This document shows, one piece after another, positions 7,682-16,266 of a stretch of DNA of 64,000 nt. The position numbers and the translations under genes are program-made. How positions within the stretch are numbered: position 1 is the stretch's first letter; the number at the start of each line of letters is the position of its first letter. The DNA is from Variovorax sp. PBL-H6 (lineage in GTDB: Bacteria > Pseudomonadota > Gammaproteobacteria > Burkholderiales > Burkholderiaceae_C), in the NCBI RefSeq assembly GCF_901827155.1, contig NZ_LR594659.1:1116001-1180000 (forward strand), read 5' to 3'. The notes under the pieces are model-generated. The model was not told the origin of the DNA. It made no database searches and saw only the letters and a list, made by a program, of their open reading frames with translations.

Positions 7682-8482
7682 TCAGTCGCTGAAGCTCGCG
7701 AAGACTGTCCCGCATGGCCCGAAACCGGCGACCACCGTGTCCCCTGGCAGAACTTCGAGGGGCACGGTGCATGCCCCCGTGGTCACCACCTGGCCCGAAT
7801 GCAATGTGATGCCCAGCGAGGACAACTCGTTGACGAGCCAGACGAGCGCGTCGAGGGGATTGCCGAGCACGGCCGCCCCGCTGCCTTCACGCAAATAGCT
7901 GCGTGCCGCGCCAGAGACTTGTCCCCGCACTTGGTGTTGCGAAAGATCCATGGTGCGCCAGTCGTTCGGCGCCGGGTCGCCCAGGATGAAGTCATGCGCG
8001 CATGCGTTGTCCGCAATGAGCTGTGCCTCACCCACGATGGTGAAGTCGACGAAGCGCGAGTCCGGGACCTCGATGGCAGGATGCAAGCTGGCGGTTGCCG
8101 CCAGCACCTCCTCCTTGGAGTAGGGCAGCCCCTTGGGCGGGAGGTCGCAACGCATCCGGAACGCGAACTCGGGCTCGGCGACCGCCATGCGGTTTCGTGC
8201 GAGCGACAGCCGTGACCCCGAGGCATGCACACGCTCGCGCAGCAGGCGGCCTGCGATCGGACCCTTCACGTTGATGTGGCGTTGACCTGCCGGACTTGTC
8301 GCCGCGATCTTCCACCCAAAGAGCGGGCCCGCCGAGCGCGCCTCGATCGCCGCCTGCACCTGGTACCCCTCGGCACGCGTGCTTGGGCGGCAATCACCAG
8401 ACAGTGAAGGGATCACCGTTCCGTGCTGCCATTCATTCCAGAGAATCTCACTCGCTTGCAGAAGCGCGTTCCCTCGATCCAT
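7682..8482 (-). CDS. 2-keto-4-pentenoate hydratase-like protein (MhpD/FAH family)
   Basis: The 266-residue product matches the MhpD/DmpE hydratase-decarboxylase group of the fumarylacetoacetate hydrolase superfamily. FGWKIAATSPAGQRHINVKGPIAGRLL is the family's active-site entrance, AEPEFAFRM carries the metal-binding acidic residues, and GNPLDALVWLVNEL is the conserved C-terminal helix. These enzymes act after meta ring cleavage, adding water to 2-hydroxydienoates. The neighbouring VOC proteins would fit as ring-cleavage enzymes. The start codon overlaps the upstream gene's stop by one base (TGATG), implying translational coupling. Confidence 0.82.
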   Translation of the reverse strand: MDRGNALLQASEILWNEWQHGTVIPSLSGDCRPSTRAEGYQVQAAIEARSAGPLFGWKIAATSPAGQRHINVKGPIAGRLLRERVHASGSRLSLARNRMAVAEPEFAFRMRCDLPPKGLPYSKEEVLAATASLHPAIEVPDSRFVDFTIVGEAQLIADNACAHDFILGDPAPNDWRTMDLSQHQVRGQVSGAARSYLREGSGAAVLGNPLDALVWLVNELSSLGITLHSGQVVTTGACTVPLEVLPGDTVVAGFGPCGTVFASFSD

Positions 8483-9432
8483 CAGAACTCCAGCACCAGC
8501 TTGCCGAAGTGCTCACTGCGTCGCATCGCCTCCAGAGCCTCCGCAGCCCGGTCGAACGCAAACCGACCCGCGATGGGGATGCGAGGCCCGCCATCCACCA
8601 GCATCTGACCAAGGTCGGCGAGCATGCGCGAATTGAGGCTCCGCACCTGTTCGACGGTGCGGGTGCGAAAGGTCACGCCGATGTACTCGAGCCGGCGAAG
8701 TGCGTGCAGGTTGAAGTCGAATGCTGCCGTGGCACCACCGAGTCGGCCCACGTTGACCAGACGGCCTTCGAGCGCGGCCGCCGCCATGCACTGGTTGAAC
8801 GCGGTTCCGGAGACGTTGTCCACGACGATGTCCGCTCCCTTGCCGTCGGTGGCATCCAGCACCTTGCGCGACCATCCTTCCTCGCTGCTGTCGATCGCTG
8901 CATCGCAGCCGAACGCCTCGAGTTTTCCGCGTCGTTCCGCGTTTCCGGAAGTTCCCAGGACGAGGCCAGCGCCAAGCGCCTTGGCGATCTGCATGCCGAT
9001 CAGTCCCATCACGGAAGCGGCGCCCTGCATGAGGACAGCGTGGCCGGGCCGGAGCCTTCCGCGCGTCACGAGGGCATCGTGCATCGTCTGCAGCCCGAGC
9101 ATGGCCGAGGCCGCTGCCGCCCAGTCGACCTCCGGCTTGGGGATGGGCGCCGCGCGGCCATGGTCCGTCACCACGTATTCCGCGTAGGCGGCGGACCCGG
9201 TGCCCATCACACGATCGCCGACGCTGAATGACTGGCACTCGGCGCCGACCTCGACCACCTCGCCGGACCATTCCATGCCGATGGTCTGGTCGGCGGGGTT
9301 CGCGAGCGAGTGAAGGTCGATGCGGTTGACGCCGACCGCACGCGTGCGCACGAGGATTTCGTTGGCTTTCGGGGTGGGCCGGGGTGTGTCCACGAGCCGA
9401 AGGCCGTTGGCGGTGGCGATGAAAGCTTTCAT
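8482..9432 (-). CDS. MDR family oxidoreductase, quinone oxidoreductase-like
   Basis: The 316-residue medium-chain dehydrogenase/reductase has GMEWSGEVVEVGAECQSFSVGDRVMG (catalytic-domain signature). Its nucleotide-binding region reads HAVLMQGAASVMGLIGMQIAKALGA, with an AASxxG variant of the Rossmann glycine motif. The cysteine and histidine ligands of zinc alcohol dehydrogenases are missing, so it is of the zinc-free NADPH:quinone oxidoreductase or enoyl reductase type. It is translationally coupled to the hydratase. A reductive step on an unsaturated ketone in the P450-initiated pathway is plausible but unproven. Confidence 0.82.
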   Translation of the reverse strand: MKAFIATANGLRLVDTPRPTPKANEILVRTRAVGVNRIDLHSLANPADQTIGMEWSGEVVEVGAECQSFSVGDRVMGTGSAAYAEYVVTDHGRAAPIPKPEVDWAAAASAMLGLQTMHDALVTRGRLRPGHAVLMQGAASVMGLIGMQIAKALGAGLVLGTSGNAERRGKLEAFGCDAAIDSSEEGWSRKVLDATDGKGADIVVDNVSGTAFNQCMAAAALEGRLVNVGRLGGATAAFDFNLHALRRLEYIGVTFRTRTVEQVRSLNSRMLADLGQMLVDGGPRIPIAGRFAFDRAAEALEAMRRSEHFGKLVLEF

Positions 9433-9453
9433 GAGCGTCCTGGTTGTCGGGTT

Positions 9454-10422
9454 TCAATCGAGGCGGATATTCAGTTCCTTGATCAACGGATGCCAGCGTG
9501 CGACTTCCTGCTTGATGAAGGTGCTGAATTGCTCCGGGGTGGTCGCAAACGGCTCCATCCCGAGGTCGGTGAATCGCTTCGAGATTTCGGGGCTCATGAC
9601 CACTTCGCGGATGTCGGAACTCAGGCGCGAGACGATGCCGGTGGGAGTGGATCGTGGAGCGGCCACGCCCACCCAAGGGTAGACCTCCACCCCTTCGATA
9701 CCCGATTCGGCCGCGGTCGGGACGTTGGGAAGTTGCGGAATGCGCTTCGGCGCCAGCACGGCCAGTGCCTTCAGCTTGCCCCCGAGGATCTGCTGGAGTG
9801 CGACGATCGAATCGATAGGCCCGATCGGCACCTGACCGCTGATGACATCCTGGATGGCGGCGCCTGCGCCCTTGTACTGGATGACCTGCGCCGGAAACCC
9901 GGCCTTGCGTCTGAGCAGTTCCATCGACAGCTGGTGGTATGTGCCGTTGCCAGGCGAGGCGTAGGGGATTCCGCCCGGCTCGCGCTTGGCATGCTCGATC
10001 AGGCCGCGCAAATCGTTGAACGGAGCCTGTGGGTGAGCCACGATCAGCATCGGCGCCCGGATCACCAGCGAGACCGGCGCGAAATCGGCGACAGGGTCGT
10101 AGGGCAGCTTCGAGAACAAGGCGCCGTTGAGGACGAGCGAGCCTCCCTCGCCCCCCAGCAATGTGTGACCGTCCGCGGCGGCCTTGGCGACCTGGCTCGC
10201 GGCAAGGATGCCGCTGGCGCCGGGCTTGTTGTCGATGATGACGGTCTGGCCGAGGCGCTGCGACAGGCCAGGCGCGATGTTTCGCATGACCACGTCGACG
10301 CCCCCGCCAGCCGCAAAGCCCACGACGACCGTGATGGGCTTGGTGGGATAGGTCTGGGCCCAGGCGGGCTGAATGGCCGCTGCCGCGGCCCCGATGGTGA
10401 ACTGCCGCCGAGTGATTTGCAT
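9454..10422 (-). CDS. Bug/TctC family periplasmic solute-binding receptor
   Basis: The 322-residue receptor has a Tat-like twin-arginine start (MQITRRQFTIGAAAAAIQPAWAQ). The mature start YPTKPITVVVGFAAGGGVD is the hallmark of Bug proteins. A strong AAAGGAGACAAC precedes the ATG. Bug receptors bind carboxylates, often aromatic, and may serve a TctAB permease encoded elsewhere; no TctA or TctB gene is in this window. A near copy just upstream is a pseudogene, so this is the only working receptor of the pair. Confidence 0.9.
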   Translation of the reverse strand: MQITRRQFTIGAAAAAIQPAWAQTYPTKPITVVVGFAAGGGVDVVMRNIAPGLSQRLGQTVIIDNKPGASGILAASQVAKAAADGHTLLGGEGGSLVLNGALFSKLPYDPVADFAPVSLVIRAPMLIVAHPQAPFNDLRGLIEHAKREPGGIPYASPGNGTYHQLSMELLRRKAGFPAQVIQYKGAGAAIQDVISGQVPIGPIDSIVALQQILGGKLKALAVLAPKRIPQLPNVPTAAESGIEGVEVYPWVGVAAPRSTPTGIVSRLSSDIREVVMSPEISKRFTDLGMEPFATTPEQFSTFIKQEVARWHPLIKELNIRLD

Positions 10423-10480
10423 GTTGTCTCCTTTGTGTGAACGGATGTCGACCAGCGCAGCGGTCTCGCGACGACCAGGC

Positions 10481-11412
10481 TCAATCGAGCCGGATGTTCA
10501 ATTCCTTGATGAGGGGATGCCAACGGGCGATCTCCTGCTTCACGAACGCGCCGAACTGCTCCGGTGTCGTTGCGAATGGCTCCATGCCCAGGCTGGTGAA
10601 TCGCTTGGAAATCTCCGGGCTGGTGACGACTTCGCGAATGTCGGAGCTGAGGCGCGAAACGATGTTCGCCGGCGTTCCGCGTGGAGCGGCAACGCCGACC
10701 CAAGGGGAGGCCTCCACGCCTTCGACACCGGCTTCTGCGGCCGTGGGGACGTTCGGCAGTTGCGCGATCCTCTTGGGAGCCAGCACCACGAGCGCTTTCA
10801 GCTTTCCGCCGAGAACCTGCTGCATCGCGACGATCGAATCGATGGCCCCGATCGACACCTGGCCGCTGACCACGTCCTGCACGGCAGGTCCGGCTCCCTT
10901 GTATTGGACCGCCCTGGCTTCGAACCCGGCGCGCCGCCTGAGCAACTCCATCGAGAGCTGGTGGTAGGTGCCGCTGCCTGGTGAGGCGTATGCGATACCG
11001 CCTTGCTCGCGCTTGGCATGGCTGATCAGTCCGCGCAAGTCGGAGAACGGAGCCTCTGGATGCGCGACGATGAGGATCGGCGCACGGATGACCATCGAGA
11101 CGAGCGCGAAATCCGCAGGGTCATACGGCAGCTTGGAGAACAGCGCACCGTTGAGGGCGAGGGCGCCCCCGTCGGTGCCGAACAAGGTGTGGCCTTCGGC
11201 AGCCGACTTGGCGACGTAGCTTGCGGCAAGGATGCCGCTTGCACCGGGCCGGTTTTCAACGATCACCGACTGGCCCAGCCGCTGTCCCAGGCCCGGCGCC
11301 AGATTTCGCATGACCACATCGACACCACCGCCAGCGCCGTAGCCGATGCCCAGGCCGGCGCGATGACGGATGCCGCGGTGCTGATAGCGAAATGACGTCG
11401 GGTGATATGCAT
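10481..11412 (-). pseudogene. Frameshifted Bug/TctC receptor, tandem paralogue
   Basis: Reading from the ATG at 11412, the signal peptide MHITRRHFAISTAASVIAP is intact, but directly after PAW the frame is lost. The true Bug reading resumes one frame over at GYGAGGGVDVVMRN and continues unbroken to the stop. Aligned with the intact neighbour, about 34 nt are missing at the signal-peptide junction, including the TYPTKPITVVV segment; 34 is not a multiple of 3. The ribosome binding site is also poor (CCGAAACAGATC) where the intact copy has AAGGAGA. An internal start at 11317 would give a cytoplasmic, truncated and presumably useless receptor. Confidence 0.82.
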
Positions 11413-11515
11413 GATCTGTTTCGGAGTGAATGGAAGGTGTCTCGGTGCCGAGCCTCGCGAGCAGTGTTGTCCTCGCGACACCGCCCCGGATGCATGGGCC
11501 CTGTGCCCGCAGGTG

Positions 11516-12784
11516 CTACCAAGTCACCAGGAGGCGCCGCAGCGCGCGAAATGAGGTATTGGGGGTGTACGGAAACGACTGATCCGGCACCAGCGCCAGA
11601 TCCGGCATGCGCGCAGCGACACGTCTCAGCATCACCTCCATCTCCAAGCGTGCGAGTGGCGCGCCGAGGCAGAAGTGGGTACCGGCGCCGAATGCCACTT
11701 GCTGCAGCACATTGCGACGGCCCGGCGTGAAAGCATCGGGTTCCGGGAATTGCTGGGGATCGTGATTGGCCGCTGCAAATTCCATCAGGATGCGGCTTCC
11801 GGCAGGGATCGCGACGCCATCGAGCACGACATCTTCCTTGGCCTGCCGGCGCCAGGCCTGCACGGGCGGATCGATCCGCAGTGATTCCTCCAGGACCGGC
11901 GCGATCGGCTGCTCACCCGCGCAGATTGCCTTCCAGAGCTTGCGGTCGGCCAGCACGGCCTTGAACATGTTGGCTGTGGCGCTGGAAGTCGTCTCGTGGC
12001 CTGCGAACAGCAGGTTGAAGGCAGTGGCGCCGATCTCGTGCATCGTCACCTCACTGCCGTCCTTGTGGGCACGCAGCAGGTCGCTGATGTAGTCGTCTTG
12101 AGGTGCCTCGGCCTTCTTGCGCACGAGGTCGAGGGCGTATCGATAGTAGGAGACAGTGCCGGTCGAAAGCTCTACCTGTTCGGCTTCCGTGGGCCGCCCC
12201 CACGTCATCACCACGCGGCTGGAAGCCCATTCCTTGACGCGTGCCACATCCTCGGCCGGCACCCCCAGCAACTGGAACAGGACCAGCGCGGGCACGTCCC
12301 ACGTGAGGCCGGCCACGAGGTCGGCGGGCTGTGAGCCGGCCAGCATGCGGTCGATGTAGGTGTCGACGGTGTTCTCCGTGAACGGCTTGAGCGACTGCAA
12401 GCGCTCGCGCGTGAGCGGCGCCCCAAAGAACGCTCGATACTTCGTGTGCGATGGCGGATCGTTGTTGACCAGCATCGGTGGCACGTCGAACCCTGACTCG
12501 GTGATGATGCTGCGTGCATGCGGACACAGCGGCGTCAGCGGATCGGATGCGATCAAGGCGGAGAACCGTTGCGTGTCGCGCAGGATGGCCTTCACGGTCT
12601 CGAAGCGCGTGACCACCCAGGAACCGATCTCGGGCGAGAAGAACACGGGCTCGCTCTCCCGCAGTTCCTTCAGAGTCGGGTAGGGATCGCGGACGTAGTC
12701 GGGGTCGAACGGGTTGAAGCGTTCGCTCGCCGGTGTGATCGGACCTTGCGCTTGCGAGGACGCGTCGGTGGATAGAAGCCGCAT
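11516..12784 (-). CDS. Cytochrome P450, bacterial class I
   Basis: The 422-residue P450 has the heme-binding loop FGAGTHFCLGAPLARLE with the thiolate ligand at C372, the I-helix oxygen-activation motif AGHETTSSA, and an ExxR in EESLR. It is soluble, with no membrane anchor, as in bacterial three-component systems. AAGGAGATTCC in front of the ATG of MRLLSTDAS fixes the start; an ATG eight codons upstream lacks such a site. Electron partners should be the ferredoxin at 6911-7234 and the reductase at 19035-20246. It probably starts the pathway by hydroxylating the growth substrate, which I cannot name. Confidence 0.92.
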   Translation of the reverse strand: MRLLSTDASSQAQGPITPASERFNPFDPDYVRDPYPTLKELRESEPVFFSPEIGSWVVTRFETVKAILRDTQRFSALIASDPLTPLCPHARSIITESGFDVPPMLVNNDPPSHTKYRAFFGAPLTRERLQSLKPFTENTVDTYIDRMLAGSQPADLVAGLTWDVPALVLFQLLGVPAEDVARVKEWASSRVVMTWGRPTEAEQVELSTGTVSYYRYALDLVRKKAEAPQDDYISDLLRAHKDGSEVTMHEIGATAFNLLFAGHETTSSATANMFKAVLADRKLWKAICAGEQPIAPVLEESLRIDPPVQAWRRQAKEDVVLDGVAIPAGSRILMEFAAANHDPQQFPEPDAFTPGRRNVLQQVAFGAGTHFCLGAPLARLEMEVMLRRVAARMPDLALVPDQSFPYTPNTSFRALRRLLVTW

Positions 12785-12822
12785 GGAATCTCCTTGGGCC
12801 GGCTTCATGCCGGTATGGGTGA

Positions 12823-12868
12823 AGCCTAGTGCCGGGCGGCGTTGCGGTCAGTCCCCCTCGAACGGGAC
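12823..12868 (-). promoter_or_regulatory. Palindrome plus promoter elements, site B (P450)
   Basis: An 18-bp dyad with GTCCC/GGGAC arms lies at 12851-12868. The minus strand then reads CTGACC across its edge (4 of 6 with the -35 consensus) and TAGGCT 23-28 nt on (12828-12823), the same place as TAGAGT in site C. The predicted start leaves a leader of about 32 nt with the strong AAGGAGA site. The spacer in the dyad is one base longer than in the other three sites. Confidence 0.6.
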
Positions 12869-12898
12869 GGTGGTCACGACGGTGAGCTCACATGAGCA

Positions 12899-12916
12899 AC
12901 GAGGCCAGCGCCTCGT
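12899..12916. terminator. Short hairpin downstream of the LuxR gene
   Basis: A 7-bp perfect stem, ACGAGGC-CAGC-GCCTCGT, lies about 80 nt after the stop of the LuxR-type gene and before the P450 promoter. It has no T tract, so intrinsic termination is uncertain. It could limit read-through from the regulator gene into the P450. Confidence 0.3.
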
Positions 12917-12995
12917 GGTCTTCCAGGAGGCGCTCGAGAGCGGGGCAACTGCATGGTTGGCCTTGCCAACGGCCAGTCCCCGGCGAGGGGTCAGG

Positions 12996-13844
12996 TCAGT
13001 GCAATGCGCCGGCAGGGGCGAGCTCGAAATGGTGCCCGCGCCACTCGCTCCAGTGCGCCAGGTACCACGTGAGCAGTTCGCGTTCGCTGCCGATCGCAAG
13101 TCGGTGATAGGCGCGCTTGCGATAGGTCTTCACCGTCTCTTCACTGACCGACAGGTCGAGCGCGATGCCCACAGAGGACATGCCATACAGGATGCGCGCG
13201 GCCACCTCGGCCTCTCGCCTGGGCAGCGCTTTCATCGCGTCGATGCAGTGCTCGATTTCATCGAGCGCCGTGAGAGCCTGTGCCACGTTGGGCCGCGTGC
13301 GCCGGATGTCTGCATGCTTGGCCAGCAGGGCCATGAGGAGCTGGGCAGAGTGGGCAACCTGCTCGATCGCCTCGTCGGCAAACGGGGCATTGGGGTCCGC
13401 GCGCACGATGCTCAGGCCGAAGTCGGCGTTCGTGGTGCGGCCACAAAGCAGCAAGCGGTCGCGGACGGTGGGAAACACGCTGGGTCGCAACGCGGCATAG
13501 CCGTCCGCGCTGAAATCCACGTGGATGATGCTGGGGCGAACTGCCTGCGCGCAGCGCTGCGCTTCAGCCATCGCCGGGTCGCGCTTCCACCAGCCCTGGT
13601 TGACATAGGTTTCCACACGGTCCCGCGCCGTCCGCGCGGGTTCGACGCAGCAGGCCGCGACTTCGTGCAGTTCGTCCTGCTGCAGCCGGAATGCGGCGAA
13701 GTGATCAGCACCGCAGAGTTCGTTCAAGAAGCGGGCAAGGGCCGGTCCGAATCCGTCTTCACCAATGGTGTCCACCAGAGTGGCGATGGCGCGGTCGTTT
13801 GTGGACATGGAGGCCATGCCCTGATGAATGGTCATGATCGTCAT
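12996..13844 (-). CDS. LuxR family transcriptional regulator
   Basis: The 282-residue protein ends in a LuxR-type helix-turn-helix (about residues 208-268): LPRREAEVAARILYGMSSVG followed by ALDLSVSEETVKTYRKRAYHRL. The recognition helix SEETVKTYRKRAYHRL is characteristic. The N-terminal 200 residues have no receiver Asp pocket and no autoinducer domain that I recognise, so it is probably a ligand-sensing regulator of catabolism. CAGGAGACAAGCG supports the start. Its position between the P450 and the IclR gene, and palindromes centred about 43 nt before predicted starts, make it the best candidate for the four-site regulon. Confidence 0.85.
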   Translation of the reverse strand: MTIMTIHQGMASMSTNDRAIATLVDTIGEDGFGPALARFLNELCGADHFAAFRLQQDELHEVAACCVEPARTARDRVETYVNQGWWKRDPAMAEAQRCAQAVRPSIIHVDFSADGYAALRPSVFPTVRDRLLLCGRTTNADFGLSIVRADPNAPFADEAIEQVAHSAQLLMALLAKHADIRRTRPNVAQALTALDEIEHCIDAMKALPRREAEVAARILYGMSSVGIALDLSVSEETVKTYRKRAYHRLAIGSERELLTWYLAHWSEWRGHHFELAPAGALH

Positions 13845-13923
13845 CGCTTGTCTCCTGAAGGGCCCACCGATGAGCTGCCAGCGCTCCGCGAAGTTCGCTG
13901 GCGTTTACCCACAGAGTAATCAT

Positions 13924-13940
13924 ATTACGCTTAACGTAAT
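13924..13940. promoter_or_regulatory. 17-bp inverted repeat upstream of the LuxR gene
   Basis: ATTACGCTTAACGTAAT has perfect 6-bp arms around a 5-bp spacer, the same 17-bp size as the GTCCC/GGGAC sites but different in sequence. It lies 80 nt before the LuxR start in an AT-richer stretch of a 248-nt gap, a likely operator or promoter region for that gene. Confidence 0.45.
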
Positions 13941-14092
13941 TGAAGCGATGAGGGAATACCCTTGACCGGAGGGCTCACTCGTTGGCTGTTTTGACCCGGG
14001 CCGGTGAGGCTCGGGCATGTACTTGCGTCTGCGCACGCCTTGGAGATTCGCCCCGACGCGCGTCACGTCGTGGCTGAGCTGCAGGTGTTTTT

Positions 14093-14914
14093 TCAGGAGG
14101 CGCCCATGCGCCTGGAGACCTGCTGTGCCTTCGTTCGCAATGCCCGTGCGATAGGCCCTTCCAGCTCGACGTCGATGACCCCGGCCGGCCCCATCACGGT
14201 GATCACCCCGGCAATGCCACCCGCATGGTCGAACACAGGCGCGGACAGGCCGTGCAGGCCAGGGTTGAGGTCTCCGCGCACCTGTGCCAAGCCATGCTCG
14301 CGCACATGCTGGAAGAGAGCTTCCATCTGTTGCTTCGTGAGTCGCGGAATCGTGGAAGGGCTGGCGCCCGGATGGCGCTCGCCGGCCAGCTCCCGGCGCA
14401 AGAAGGGCTCCGTGATGCTGCGCGGCATGTACGCTCCGAACACCCGGCCGGTCGATGACGACAGGAGCGGCATGACAGAGCCGGGACGGCCGCTGACGAT
14501 CAAGGCGTCGTTGGTCTCCTCGACGCGGACGAAGGTCGGGCCGCTGGCGCCCCAGATCGCAAGGCCGGCGGTGTAGCCCACCTCGTCGCGCAACTCGCCG
14601 AGCGCCTGCGCGGCCACGTTCACCACATGCAGGTGTCGGATTGCCGCGAGCCCCAGGCGCACCGCAAGCGGCCCGAGCCGGTAGCCGCCGGAAGCAGGGT
14701 CGCGCTCCGCCAGGCCGCCACGGCAGAAACTCACCAGATACCGATGTGCCTTCGGTGGCGGCATGTCGGCGCGCTCCGCCACCGTCTTGAGCATGAGCGG
14801 GGGGCCCATTTCCACCAGGGCGGTGAGCACTCGCAGTGCAGTATCGACCGCCTGCACTCCGCCGCTTTCGACATCGGCGTCGCTGTCGGCCACAGGTTCG
14901 TGCTCGCCTTTCAT
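14093..14914 (-). CDS. IclR family transcriptional regulator
   Basis: The 273-residue regulator has a winged helix near residues 28-95 (AVDTALRVLTALVEMGPPLMLKTVAERADMPPPKAHRYLVSF). An IclR effector domain follows, with GYTAGLAIWGASGPTFVRVEE, MPLLSSSTGRVFGAY and GLHGLSAPVFDHAGGIAGVITVMG. The start at MKGEHEPVADS is supported by CAGGAGCCCAGGGG. It is divergent from the hydrolase operon with 141 nt between starts, so it could also act on that promoter, which holds one of the four palindromes. Ligand unknown. Confidence 0.88.
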   Translation of the reverse strand: MKGEHEPVADSDADVESGGVQAVDTALRVLTALVEMGPPLMLKTVAERADMPPPKAHRYLVSFCRGGLAERDPASGGYRLGPLAVRLGLAAIRHLHVVNVAAQALGELRDEVGYTAGLAIWGASGPTFVRVEETNDALIVSGRPGSVMPLLSSSTGRVFGAYMPRSITEPFLRRELAGERHPGASPSTIPRLTKQQMEALFQHVREHGLAQVRGDLNPGLHGLSAPVFDHAGGIAGVITVMGPAGVIDVELEGPIARALRTKAQQVSRRMGAS

Positions 14915-15004
14915 CCCCTGGGCTCCTGTACTTCCATGCCTCGAAGGAAACGAGCCTAACACGCTGTTCATTGCTGACTGTCCGGCGGAGGCGGCGCGGT
15001 GTCT

Positions 15005-15049
15005 GTCCCCTCGTGGGGGACTGCGGGCTGGTCGGCTCGCCCCTAGAGT
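15005..15049 (+). promoter_or_regulatory. Palindrome plus promoter elements, site C (hydrolase operon)
   Basis: GTCCCCTCGTGGGGGAC (15005-15021) is a perfect 6-bp-arm palindrome. TAGAGT at 15044-15049 matches 4 of 6 bases of the -10 consensus and sits 23-28 nt after the palindrome, as in the other sites. The ATG follows exactly 34 nt after the palindrome, the same distance as at site A. No Shine-Dalgarno sequence precedes the ATG, consistent with a leaderless message. Confidence 0.7.
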
Positions 15050-15055
15050 GACCCC

Positions 15056-16237
15056 ATGACGCAAGCATTCGACATCCAGACCGAGTGGGTGCACCTCCAG
15101 TACGAGGAGCGCTCCACTTTCACCGAAACCTATGGTTTCGCCGGCAACCAGGGAGCGGTGAACCTGGAAGGCATCCGCTTCCGTCCCGAGGGACACGCCT
15201 CGGACACGCTCATGGTGTTCATGCATCCCGCATCCACGCTGCAGTTGTTGCCCGTCCCTCGTGCGATGGCCGCAACGGGTGCGCACGTGCTGTGTGCGGG
15301 CAGCCGCTATCAGCGCAACGACGCGGCACTCATCATGGAAAAGGTGCTGCTGGACCTGGGCGCCTACATACGGCATGCCAGGCAGGTGTGGGGCTACAAG
15401 TACGTGGTCCTCGTTGGCTGGAGCGGCGGTGGCGCGCTCGCCGTGAGCTACCAGGCGGAAGCGGAGAACCCCAGCTTGACGCACACGCCCGCGGGCGACC
15501 CTGTCACTGTGAAGGGTGCAGGCCTTATCCCGGCGGACGCCATCATCTACCAGGCCGCCCACCTGTCGCGCGCGCATCTGCTGGCCGAGGCGATCGATCC
15601 TTCCGTTCGCGACGAAGCAAATCCGGACGATCGCGACGTCGAACTCGACATCTATGATCCGCGCAACCCCAACCAGCCGCCGTACTCGCAGGCGTTCATG
15701 GCGCACTACCGCGCGGCGCAGCTTGCGCGCATGCGGCGCATCACGGCGTGGGCGAAGGCCAGGCTGCAGGAACTGAAGGAACGCAACACCGGCGAGATGG
15801 AGCGGCCGTTCATCGTCCATCGCACGTTGGCCGATCCGCGGTTTCTCGATCCTTCGCTCGACCCGAACGACCGCAGGCCGCGCTGGTGCTACATGGGCAA
15901 TCCGGAGACGGTGAACACGGGCCCTGTGGGGCTGGCGCGATTCACCACCTTGCGCTCCTGGCTCTCGCAATGGTCGCTCGACGACTCCTGCGGCAACGGA
16001 CTGGAGAATGCGAAGCGCATGCGAGCCCCGCTGCTGGTGATCGAGAACAGCGCGGACGACGCGGTACCGCAGACGCATCCCAAGATGCTGTTCGAAGCCG
16101 CGGCCTCCGCCGACAAGACTTTCCGCGTCGTCAATGGCGCGACACACTACTACGCAGGGCAGCCCGAGCTGCTGAAGGTCGCCACCGCCCTGATCCGGGG
16201 CTGGCTGATCGAGCGCAAGCTGCTTGAAGCAGCCTGA
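15056..16237 (+). CDS. Alpha/beta hydrolase
   Basis: The 393-residue protein has an alpha/beta hydrolase core with nucleophile elbow GWSGGG (S123). The likely catalytic acid is in ENSADDAVP, and the likely His is in NGATHYYAGQPELL near the C-terminus. An insertion of about 150 residues between strand and lid regions (LTHTPAGDP to LQELKERNTG) makes it longer than simple esterases. It is the first gene of the unit with the thiolase and CoA ligase and follows site C. It may open an ester, lactone or diketone formed after P450 attack. No ribosome binding site is visible before the ATG. Confidence 0.8.
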   Translation: MTQAFDIQTEWVHLQYEERSTFTETYGFAGNQGAVNLEGIRFRPEGHASDTLMVFMHPASTLQLLPVPRAMAATGAHVLCAGSRYQRNDAALIMEKVLLDLGAYIRHARQVWGYKYVVLVGWSGGGALAVSYQAEAENPSLTHTPAGDPVTVKGAGLIPADAIIYQAAHLSRAHLLAEAIDPSVRDEANPDDRDVELDIYDPRNPNQPPYSQAFMAHYRAAQLARMRRITAWAKARLQELKERNTGEMERPFIVHRTLADPRFLDPSLDPNDRRPRWCYMGNPETVNTGPVGLARFTTLRSWLSQWSLDDSCGNGLENAKRMRAPLLVIENSADDAVPQTHPKMLFEAAASADKTFRVVNGATHYYAGQPELLKVATALIRGWLIERKLLEAA

Positions 16238-16266
16238 TCTCTCCGCATTCGTCACAAAGGACCATC

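Noticed and set aside
10481..11317. Reading the second Bug gene as an intact 278-residue protein from an internal ATG
   Set aside because: It would lack the signal peptide and the first beta strand, while the remains of both are found upstream in another frame; it is treated as a pseudogene.
11470..11495. GTGT…ACAC dyad upstream of the Bug pseudogene
   Set aside because: The arms are short and do not match the GTCCC/GGGAC pattern or its spacing.
12882..12891. GTGAGCTCAC 10-bp palindrome
   Set aside because: It is short and isolated, without a partner copy at other promoters of the region; probably chance.
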